DNA of 64,000 nucleotides, taken from the NCBI GenBank assembly GCA_032158295.1, contig CM063260.1, positions 11,326,767 to 11,390,766 of the forward strand, written 5' to 3'. The DNA is from Pycnopodia helianthoides (Eukaryota > Echinodermata > Asteroidea > Forcipulatida > Asteriidae). Shown here in pieces: positions 10,801-22,800 of this stretch. The notes under the pieces were generated by a model. It did no database searches, was not told the origin of the DNA, and worked only from the letters and a program-made list of their open reading frames with translations. The translations under genes and the position numbers were made by a program. Positions within the stretch are counted from its first letter, which is position 1. Each line of letters starts with the position of its first letter.

Positions 10801-13800
10801 CTCGGACACCACAGAAAACTATCATGTATCTCTCTTAAGGTGAGTTGGGATTGATTGATTGGTTGATTGATTGGTTGATTGATTGTTGATTGATTGATCT
10901 TGATTGTTATTATATGGTAGTAAATCCAATGAGTACCCAAGTCATCAATCACTAGAAGTTTCATAATGGAACAGGACCATGATTTGTCAAACTTCCTAGG
11001 ATCTTTCTGGGAAGGGGGGGGGGTGGTTGGGTAGGAGGATGGGTATCATGTGATCTGATCCATACGCCTATTTTCACCCATACCATGTCAGTTGTATGGG
11101 AGATTAGTAAGGCTACGATTTCATATTTACAATTATGCCAGTTTCTTTCGTAAGTTATAATAATTGTTGTAACAATTGTTGGGACCACTTTAGTCCCACG
11201 GACATTGCTTTAATGCATGATGAAAAACAAACTTGTGTGCTTTAACGAGTCCCAATGTTCTAATACGCACGAGACTCGCTCTGTCTTTGCCACCCGCTGA
11301 GATGACGTAGTACCCACTATAAGTCACGTGATGACGTGTAAAGATTGGTCTTGCAATCGGTCTATTAATAAGACGAAGACAGACGTACATGTAGATGGTG
11401 CCATTAAGCGTGCCGTGACCTCTTCCTCCCCACTCTGGATCTTCTTTTTTGTCTTCAAACTGTCAATATTATCCTGTTTGGAAGCCTCTAGTTTTCTCTT
11501 TGTAGTGATGTAGAGTGTCTATGATTCTGTTACGGTAACACCCTGTACGTTCAAAGAGTTTTATCTCTACACCATCTGTATACTTCATGTGGACACCCAA
11601 AGTGTTGACGTATTAGTCTCAAAATATTCATCGATTTTTAAAACCTCTCGAATGAAGATCCATTGTTGCTCTTTTGTTAATCTGAAACTTATACAAATGT
11701 TTGCACCTTTTTTTCCAGGGGTAAGGGAAATGTGAAGCACTTCAAGGATATACAGAATGCAAAGGACTTCAATGCTAGGCCTGATTCCTTCTTCTACATC
11801 CTTGGCTACAATCCAGAGACAAGGTAGGTTCAAACATTTTAATTAGGCCTAGAATCATGCAGAGGCCATGGCTACTGTTGCCCCGGTCTTGGACCCCATG
11901 TGCCCTTTAACAAGTTCCCGCTCTAGTCAATTTGTCTTTGTTCAACCCCATACTATTTGAAATTTACCCAGTCAGTTTCCCTTGTGGTTTATTACTTGAC
12001 ATTTAAATTTAAAAAGTCGCATCCCCTCAAGGTGATCCCGTGGCTGCTGCTTCCCAGGTTGTATCGTAAACTTGGGTGTGATCCCTGGCTACACGGCAGT
12101 TAATGGTTGTATGGCTTCTGACTGGCACCCCCGAACAAAGATATTGACAAAATAGGGAGACCGCCAATATTGGGCTAGATAGCTCGGTTGGTAGAGCGCC
12201 GGTACGTTAATCCGGAGGTCGTTGGTTCAAATCCCGCTCTAGTCAATTTGTCTTTGTTCAACCCCATACTAAGTTCCCCATAGACGTACAAGATTTTTTC
12301 CAATGGACGTGCCCTTTGTGAAATGAAAGTGGCTTCGCCCTCTCAAAGATGAAACTATCAGGCCAGTTCAAACACGCATTTTCACAAAGATGACAACATT
12401 TCATGGAGACCGATTTCCCCAGAATGGTTGTTGCCAACTGAAGATCTGAAGTTTAGAAGATTCCAATCCGAGTTTGTATTCAATAGCCCATATTGCACAA
12501 GCGCATGCATTTGAAACAGCAATTCTAATATAAATCAAGCTGCCAAGGTGGACGCCATGCGGTAGTTTACATGTAACTGTGCCAGGGTTTATGTGTTGTG
12601 TACTTCCTGTCCACATTCTGTTTTTTTCCTTTAATTATTTTCCTGCAACTTCGATGACCAATTGAGCCCAAATTTTCGCAGGTTTTTTATTTTATGCATT
12701 GGGACACAGCAAGTGAGGATACTGGTCTTTGACAATTACCAAAAGTATACCCTGCCTATAGGATCCTATAGGAGAGGTTGATGCCACCAGTGTGTCCGAC
12801 CTTGTTCCTCCTATCAGAGTGTTTGAGCGTGAAACCAGACTCTCTGCTTTTCTCGCCCATACACTCTTGCTTTGCTGAGATGTAGAACAAAGAGCCATTC
12901 CAACAGCTTTATTCCACGTACTGCATCTCTTTGGAACTCCTTGCCTTGGTGCATGTTTCCCTCCATCCCACAATCTAGACTGTTTTAAGAGGAATATCAG
13001 TTCCTACCTTCTGCTCCCCTGAGTTCTTTTCATATTTAATAATTTTTGTAGCCCCTTACCAAGAGTGGCTTTTAGCCTTGTTTGGGGCGACTTGCATAAA
13101 ATTTTTTTTTTTTAATATTCTCTGTGGCTGATGGTAATACTGTTGTTGCTTGTCCTCCGCAGACGGCTGGCGAGCACCCAGGGTGAGATTCGCGTCGGTC
13201 CAAGCCACCAGGCGTCCTGCCCGACCTGAGGCCAAAGGTCAAGGTCACGGTACCTCTGTGACCAACCATGAAGAGTTGACCTGGAAGCCGATGATCCATG
13301 ATGTCGACCTGAAGATGTACCTACAAGCAGCAAGGTATGGATGGGAACTCTTGGTTTACAAAGGGGGGAGGGTTGGCACATACTGAGGAGGGGGGGGTGG
13401 GTTAGGTGTGGGTAACTCAACAATTTTGGGATTTGAGCAAGATAAACCAGAAATACATTCAGCTTTATTTGTGTATGTTTTTAAATGTCATTGTCTGTTT
13501 TTGCACAACTGGGCTATTTGCATATATTTCTGAATTTTTGCTATGTACTTGTGTATATTTTTGAAGATGTGTGCTATTTGCAATGGCATATTTTGTGAAT
13601 ATCTGGTTTTTTTAAATATTATTTGTGCATATTTTTTAACCTGTGCATAATTGTGATTATTGTGATAACTTGTGTACACTTGAATATCTGTGCTATTTGT
13701 GTATGTTTTTGAATATCATTTCATGTGCATATTTTGAATGCTATTTGTGTATGTTTTGAATATATGCTATTTGTCTCTATAATTGTATATATTTATGAAT

Positions 13801-16800
13801 ATCTGTGCTATTCATGGATATTTTTGTGCATATTTTTGAACACCTGTGCTATTTGTGTTGTGTATATTTCCATTTCAAATTTGCTTAACAAATCTGAATA
13901 TTCAGCTGGTTAAACTTGCATTTGATATCAATATTTGCATATTCTAAATCACATTTGAATATCTGAATATGAAATGCCTACTGATCTCAAGAAAGAGGAT
14001 CTTTCTGTGCACCAGTTGTCGGCTTGGCTTTTGACCCCTTATTTTGTATTCCTGACTTGTTCTATAGTTTACATGTTACATATATTATGATTGAGCAATT
14101 TTGATGTCTCGTTTTTCAATTTTCTGCAAAGTTTGACACCCTATTTTTAGTTCTCGTTAACCCATATGCACTTGACTGGTCACAGTGTGTAAACACTGTC
14201 CCTGCCTAAACCCATGTAGCACTTAGGTACTGCATTTTAATAAACATTCATTAGTTTCTGCCTTGCAAAGAAACATGTCCCCAACTGAATAATGTCTGGT
14301 ACAACACCTCGTTCGGTCACAAGTGAATGCTAAATTTTGAATTCCTCAGACTAGATCCAGTTTAGTTAGGGGGCAAGCTAAAGCCATATCCAAATTGGCG
14401 GCTAGGGCTACGACTACGGCTGCGACTGATGTTAAGGGTGTTGCTAAGGACTTCCTATACTTCAACACTGTAGCTGTAGCCGTAGCCGTAGCCGCCAATT
14501 CGGACACTGCCTCATTTTTGATACTCTGTACTTTTATAACAAACTATAGGAGCATGGCTGCCTTTGTTGGTATGTGTGATGGAGGATCACCGGAGGCGGG
14601 CTGTGAAGTAGCATCTAAGGATGATACAACCATCAATGCTCTACAGTGTGTGAGTACATCGAAATTCATTCTAAATGTATTATAAAAAATTAGTTAGTGG
14701 CCTGACGTTTCAACCCTAGCGGAGTCTTTCTCGAAGGCTAAATGACAAGACGACACACATTGTCTTGTCATTTAGCCTTCGAGAAAGACTCTGCTAGGGT
14801 CGAAATGTCAGGCCACTAACTAATTTTTTGCATTTACACATGTATACTACAGGTCCTTTTGGTTAATAAGTAGTTTGCAACAGCTAATTCTATTTTCTCA
14901 TAAATGTAATATATTGACCCCCAAGATGCGGTTACAAACGGGAGCAATGTCATAGAGTTGCTTAAGCAGAAAGTATTGCGTAACGATTTTTGCAGGATAC
15001 CAGTTACAGGTAGTACACGTGACATGGTGTTTTGGCTGGTTCTAAATGTAATATATTGACCCCCTAAGATGTGGTTACAAACAAGGGGCAATTTCATAGA
15101 GTTGCTTAAGCAGAAAAATATTGCAAAACACTTTTTCTGCTAAGCAGAAATAAGCAGGATACCAGTTACAGATAGTACACGTGACATTGTATTTTGGCTG
15201 GTACCCTTTGTTTTAGGCGATGTCAGTGCGGTTAGTCATGAGCCTTTGATGACAGAGCAAGGAGTCGTACACAAAACACAAATTGCAGCCTTTTATTGAA
15301 CTGAGCGGTTTGTGCTTAGCGTATTGTGTGAGATAAAACGCTCTTACAAAAATATGAGTTAAGATCTTTTGGCTTTAATTGATTGGACGATTAGGTCCAG
15401 GGCTCGGTTTCGACAAATTTGTGCACACTACACAACGGATTGTCCGGGGTCGTGTATACACGCCGGCCGGTCAACTGACCACAGCCAAAGAGGATGCTCC
15501 AAAGTTGTTCCGGGCGTTTATAATGAACGTCAATCGTATTTCTACTACCCAGAAATATTTTGCTTGTATACACGCCATCCATCAGTGAAGTGGTTAAAGA
15601 AAGATTGCGTCTAGCAGAATCTACCATTACAAAACGGACCTTGTGGCTCTGACATCTAAAATTTTTTTATTTTGTTTGTCTTCGCCCAGCTTCATGAGAA
15701 TAATTACAACTGTGGCCGAGCCCTTCAGTCTCTGGTCAAACACTGCGTACCTCGCTCTGTCGACAAGAAGTGGAACGATCAAGAAACGGTAAGAACCAGA
15801 GAGAAATGATTTGATGGTTTTGTTCATAAATACCCACCAGACAGTATAGGCACTCCTATTGGTTGGAAAGTGGTCACATGGCAATGTTTAAAACCCTCGG
15901 GGAAGCAACGTGGTGAAAAAATTCTCCACATATTCCAAATATGGTCATAATTTTTTTTTCAATGGGCCAAAAAAGCCACGATTTTATGTATTCGACACCC
16001 CTTGTATACACCACAAGCCTGTAGACTCCCATTGGCCAGGCTATAACCACTGCCGAGTAAGAATTATTGAATGACAGCAGTCCTAAGGGACAGCTATGCC
16101 CTTGGGAATTGTAACTTGATATCTTAGTGAGCCAACTCCTTGTGCCATTATCTCTTTGTGTCAACCCTATGCCGCCCAGAGCTAAAACAGGTCGTAAATA
16201 ACACACTGCTGGCCCAGACAAAAGCCCTGTGGGGGTTAAAATTGCTTTGGGCTTGCAGGAGGGGGTCATTGACCTACAAAACTGAGTGGTGATAAAATCC
16301 TCCACCTGGAGGACGCGCGTTATACAGAAGGGCCCGCTGCTCGGAGGGTTTTAAACTCCGGTATAAGCCTAATGAGGAGTGTTTAAAACATACAGGTGGT
16401 ACGGAAGCTTACGCGGGTGCTAATTTACAGTGAACTAAAAGTGAATTTGACTGTGGAGCACCTCTTAAAAGAGATTAAATACATGATATCACTGTAAACC
16501 GTCGTCTTATCAGACCGTCACCGTGCAAACCTTCAAGTCGTTTTCTAAGCATTTTTCAAAGTGAATGGTCTCGGTATAGACCATGTTACCTCTGTTTACA
16601 GAGTGGTGGACCTTGTACATTCTAATGCGTTTCCTGACGTGCAAGATACTACACAGGCCATATGGGAAAATTTACATTTTGTGTCATAATTTACACATAA
16701 ATTCAAGACTTTCAAAAGCAACAGTTGTACAGCTTATGAGATGCACCCCCTTTCTTCATATCAAAAGTTGAGAAAAATCAGACAGTGCAATCTCCATAAA

Positions 16801-19800
16801 ACAAAAGATTTGTTGTATTCTTCCATTGAGCTGTGTACAAGATGTGCCTGTGTGAAGTCCAGGCTCTGTTTGCTCTTTTGTAAACATGCGATGTCACAGG
16901 TCACATGGTCTATTGAGACTGCTTCTTTCCGGTCAAACGATTTTGTTTAATGCATGTATCCCAACGTAGAATCTGAGTGCTATTTACCGATACGTGTTTC
17001 TTATTTCCTTCCCTGCAGAAAATGTTTGTGAAGGGATTACGTCAGTATGGCAAGAACTTCTTCCGTATTCGCAAAGAGCTACTCCCTCACAAGGACAGGG
17101 TGAGTGTTCTTGTTTGTCTTTAACCCTTTCATTACCGAATTGTTTGGACATAAACAACCGCTGGTGACCGCATTGTTTGACCACTCAAGCGTGAAGCACA
17201 CATTCTTACACAACAGAAAGCTTTTGTTCAAAGGCCATTTTTACAAACTCTTTTATCTCCTTGAAGATATTGTTGTAAAGCAAAATAAGTAATAAAAAAG
17301 TTCTTACTTATTAAATTCCCTTTCATATAATCAAAAAATCATTGAGATCAGCTAATAAATGCCAAAGTTCTTTGTCTTTCTTTCTTCAGTGTGATCTGTA
17401 ATCTCAAACACTTTTTTGTTCACAATCATATGGCGCTCCGTAGCTGTTTGGTATTTCGGATCTTTCAACTCCAATTTGAAGACATTGCATATTAACAACC
17501 TTATTTTATTTTACCATCATTGGAAAGATCCGATCTTTCTCTTTCCAATGATGGTAAGCTTGGGTATGGAGGGTGAACATGGACAAAACTACAGCTTTAT
17601 TACAAATGGCCTTTGTGGTCAGACTTGATAGCTTTGTTTGTGTAAGCTTGGTCGACTAAACTCGCCTATGGTATGGAAAGGGTTAAACTTATAGAATTGA
17701 TAGCAATGGCACAACTTTGCTCGTTTATCTCTCTTATTTGTAGGCCCTGTACACTATTGGTAAGATCGAAAAAAACACAAATGTTCACAGGTTCACACAT
17801 AACTTACGTGATTTAAAGTAAGTGATGGTAGAAAGGGTTCCGTAAATTATTTCTGTCTAAAATGCTATCGTTTCTGAGAAATGAGTAAAACAATAGTTCT
17901 AAACACACCTGGGGAGAGACCGTTCCTTCTCACATGCTGGACCATCTCTTTGGAATGCTCTTCCACTGAACCTCAGACGAGTAGACACTCTCTCCAGCTT
18001 CAAAAACTAACTTGAAAACTCACTTGTTCAGTCTTGGCTTTAAGTGCTGTCATTAGCAGAGTTCTTTTTCTATGTGCCAGGAGTGTCTTTCTGACAGATA
18101 TGGCGAACTGCAAATGTCCATTATTATTATCATTATTATTATTATTATTATTATTTCTGTGGTGATTCATGCAGGGTGAGCTCGTTGAGTTTTACTATTA
18201 CTGGAAGAAGAGTCCCGAGGCCTCTGGTCAGAGGATCTACAGACGACATCGTCGGCAGAGCGTGCTCCGTCGAATCAAGACATGCGCTCGAGCAAACCGA
18301 CCACCGTCAAATGAATTCTGTGAGTTATGCTTCTTCTTTCTTTTCCTTCTCTTCTTCCATGCCAAACACCTACAGAGCGCCATAAGGTTGTGTGCAAAAA
18401 AGTGTTTGGGTTTTCAGAACACACTGAGGAAACAAAGACCAAGAACTTGGAACTTGTTTGGCTGATTTCAATGATTTTTAAATTATATGAAAACAATTTC
18501 AATGAGTAAAACAATTTTAATTGTACATTATGCTCTTAAATAAAATCTTCAAGGTAATAATAGAGTTTGGTAAAATCAAACTTTGAACACAAGCTTCCCG
18601 TTGTGTGAGAAAGTGTGGTTCACGCTTGAGTGGTCAAAGAACGGGAAGCTCCAGCAGTTGTTTATGTCAAAGGAACTTGGGGCTGAAAGGGTTAAGTGTT
18701 ATTTGATAGCTTGTAAGTTTTAGTTTTGGCGGGAAGTGCCTGGTTCTGGTGATAGAGGCGTCACATTTCACTGAAAATGGTTGGTACCTCTTTAAGAGTT
18801 GTCTGTCTGTTTTGTTTGTCTGACAGTGGATCTAAGCTCGGCTTGTGAGAGTGACATGGACAGTGACGACAGCGAGAGAGATTTCAGCAGCTACGCTTGC
18901 AGACACTGTTTCACCACAAGTAAGTCCACATAGAACAAAGCATTGTCTTGAAAAACCTGCAACCCATGTCAAATTTTGTATGACTGTGCCAGTGTCTTTG
19001 GCAATCCCCAATGCTTTTTAATATATATATTTGTTTTCTATGAATTCCCTACCCAAGTACCCAAGAGAGGTCATTTGTGATAATACAGAATATTGTGCTT
19101 TTACTTCCCAATTAAGATTGAAACATTACTTAAAAGCACACCATGTGCTTTTTAGTATCATGACATTGGTTTCGAGGTAAAAAAACAAATATGCTGGATT
19201 TTTTTTTTCAAGTTTATAAAACTGAGCTTTTCTTCTTTTGAACATTTGAGTGTTTACATACATGTATTTGCAGTGCTACATGTAACTCTGAGTTTGTATA
19301 CATGTCTCATGAATATTCATACGTCTAGCTTTTTTTTTATGTGTATAGACTAATCCATGTTTGAATGTTTGCATATTGAGTATTCCATTCTCATTATTAA
19401 TGGCAACTTAAGAGCACTGGATAAGAGCATCGGACTCAAGCTCTGGTGTTTCTGTTCAGCAGAGTGTGGGTTCGAGTCCCGGTGGTGACACTTGTGTCCT
19501 TTAAGCAAGACACTGCAGTAGGCGCTGTACAAATACTATTGTTATTATGAAATGTTTTATAGCTTCAAAAGACTGGCACCACGGCTCCAGAGAGAGGATC
19601 CTTCTGTGCACCAATTGTCGGCTTGGCTTCAAGAAGTACGGTGAGCTCCCCCCCATCGAGAACCCGAGAGAGCCTCCGGCGTTCATGTTCAAGCCTGTCC
19701 GAGAGGGCGAATCGTACGACGTCGTCAGGCACAAACTCAGGACACGAAGACAACGAGACTTGGTGAGATTAGGAAGCATGTCTTGGATTGGATTTTCATT

Positions 19801-22800
19801 TTGTCAGGGAGCGTTTCAAAAATCATTTGAGGCACAAAGAAGGGGTTTTCTGTTAAGGGCTCTGCCCGCAGTCCAGCAGACCGTAAGGAACTGGCTGCTG
19901 GACCGCGCATTGTGCTGAACTACAAATAAGGAATATGCGCATTGGCATTCTGAATGTTCCATAGGAGCGATCTGGCGGTCCATTGGACCCGTCTGTATAC
20001 GCCTGCTGAAATACTGAATTGATCTATTTTGAACGTTCCTACAGTTCGGACTTCTGAAACGCTCCCTTGTTGGTTCCCAGAGTAGAGATGCCTTCTTTTT
20101 TTTTAAAGGGCCATATGCACAATCACCATCTTAAAAATACACCACAATGCATCTTTGGAAACCGAGTTCAGCTAAAAAATAAATCAAGCTGCCAATATGG
20201 ACCTTATGCTGGTAGTTTACATGTAACTATTCCAGGTTTAATGGTTGTGTACCGCATTGCTTCAAAATCAGCATGCCATGATGGTTGCCGGGGTTGCTTG
20301 GACTCTGATTTCACCCAGAATCCTTTTGCGCCCCGATCATGCTCATTGGGACATGCATAGGGGCTTTTGTAACTTTTCATACTTTTTTTGTTTTATAAAG
20401 GCATTTCTTATACAAGACTTGGGTCGTTTACATAGACCTCCATAATAGCCTCTTGTTTTCATTTTGTGTTTTTTGTATATTTTGTATTCTTGTACTTGTG
20501 TAAATATCTTTGTGTAATTGGCCATCTGTTAACTAACCTTTCAACTGTGCCTCAGCGCCTTAGAACAAACTGTTGATTTTGGCGCTCTATAAATGACCTT
20601 TGATTGATTGATCTGTTATTCACACTTTGCAGTATGTTAACATTGTTGAGATGGTTTTGAATTTTTTAATTGAATTAAAAATGTCCATTACGATTTGTGC
20701 GTTGAATGAAAAATGAGAACTGGAGGCACAACCTCACAGTCCCGATAAGCCACAAGGCTTGTGCTCCAGTTTTCCTTCTTGAATTTGAAGAACTCTAACC
20801 ATTTCTCAGTTCTCTTTTACCCTTTTTGACTTCAAACCCCTGCACAGGTTCCTGTGTCATTGTTTTTTTCCCATTGATGTTTTATGATATAACTCCTTTG
20901 AATTTGATATCTTTGTATGTACCTGTTCATTTGAGTTTGTAGCCTTTTTGTCTCATGTTTCACTGATGATGTGTATTATTAACTTGTATACTGTTTCCGT
21001 TTAGTGATGTAATTCTGCTTGAGTTTCGCTTTAATGTTTGCATTCTTCACACAGGGTCCTTAGGGACAGTTCTTAGTCTTGATGTAATATCGATAACTAT
21101 AATAATAAACTGTTTATAGATAGGTTGCAGTATGACGTAAATCGGCCATCTTTACGGGCAGTTTGGAACAAACAGTCGTGCATTTCGTGTGAGAACGACG
21201 TGCAGCACGCGCACATTTTACAAAACTCACTGCACGATCGGTCAGTGAACAACGCAGCTGCGTTAATAAGTTGAGCGCTTGACGCATCTGCAAGCCAAAA
21301 TGCACTTTGCCCGTAAAGATGGCGTCTACTGGGAACTATCTATATAGCGCCCAACACAAATGTCCCGAAGCGCTTTACAAAAGAAAATGACTATACACCA
21401 CTTTGTAGATAAGGTTACAAATATATTCATATAATCTTAGGTAGGTGCTCATTGTAGGCTTAAATAAGAATACAAAATTTAATTCAAAATTGTGAAAACA
21501 TTTTGCTGCCAACATGATCAATGCTCTTATTAATGATGTGATTTTATCACAGGTGAGCTCAACTCTAAGGAGTGGTCGAAACAAACATGGCAGCGTCAGC
21601 GAGCCCTGTAGCCCGGTCAACATGGGACGCAAACCCAGCAAACATCGCAACTCCCCGAGCACACTCAGCACCTCAAGTGACAGCAGCACAAAGTCTAGTG
21701 AGAAGAAAATCAAGGTAACTGTTCAGTCTCAAGCCTTACCGTAACGCTTTTGTACGATGGATGATGTCAACTGCTTCTATTTTTGAGTTCATGTGTGTAT
21801 AAAATGTACATTGGACTTGGGTTGTTTGAAGGTAGGCACTTGTAGTGAAAGAAAAGTGGCTTTTTGATGTTTCTGGCGCGCTATGGCGGCCTGTTGTGTC
21901 ACATTGCCTTGTGAACATTCAGAGCGCTTTTCTAACTTGGTTACCTCTTTTTTCCTCCTGTTGTTGTTCTTCTTGACAATGTTTTACTGTTACCTCCCTG
22001 TCTTGCAGAAGGAACCAGGCACAGACAATCCTGACAGCCTGACTATTGCTTCCATCAAGCAAGAAGCACCTGGAGACGAAGAAGAAGACGAAGATGAAGA
22101 TGAAGAGGCGGAGTTAGAGGAGGCTTCTGAGTTAAGAGCAGAGGAGCCCGAGGACTCTGCAGCTCCCGAAACAGAAGGACAGGTATGAAGAAATGATCTT
22201 GAACGCTTTACACATTTGTTAGATTGCATGTCGTGGCCGAGCAGTCACGCGCACTGGACTCAAAGCTCTGGTTTTACTGATCAGCAGAGTGTGGGTCCTT
22301 AAGCAAGACACTTGAACTATTATTGCTTTGTCCTTTGAATGGGACGTAAAGCTAAATATTGTTTGAAGCTTATCATGGTGTGGACAAATAGGAAGAACTA
22401 TAAATAAATAAATAAAAAGTAAACGTGCTAAAGACGAGCAGAGTATACTGTTCGAAACGTCGAGACCTACCGGCTCTTTCAGAGCCAACACTCGCACAAA
22501 AGAGATTTACACATGGTTGTACCCGCAAGTTTACTATTTATTTATTTATAGGACGTAAAGCTGTTGGTCTCCTGTTGTAATGCAAGAACCAGTTGGGTTA
22601 CGCTAAGAGAAGGGGGTTTGTCCCAGTGTTTCTTGCAGTGGCTGGTGAATGCACCACAGCACCTTGTAAACCCAACAAGGTGTTACATAAATTGTTATAA
22701 TTTAAAACTTCAAAATCCTGTGTGGAAATAAATAATGATAAGTGCTTTGAGACGCCCATAGACAAAGCGCTATATAAGATAGTTATAGATAGTTACTGTT

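Noticed and set aside
12175..12247. A functional tRNA gene
   Set aside because: The anticodon loop lacks T33, the top anticodon pair fails, and the 3' tail is shared with a second dispersed fragment; a SINE explains it better.
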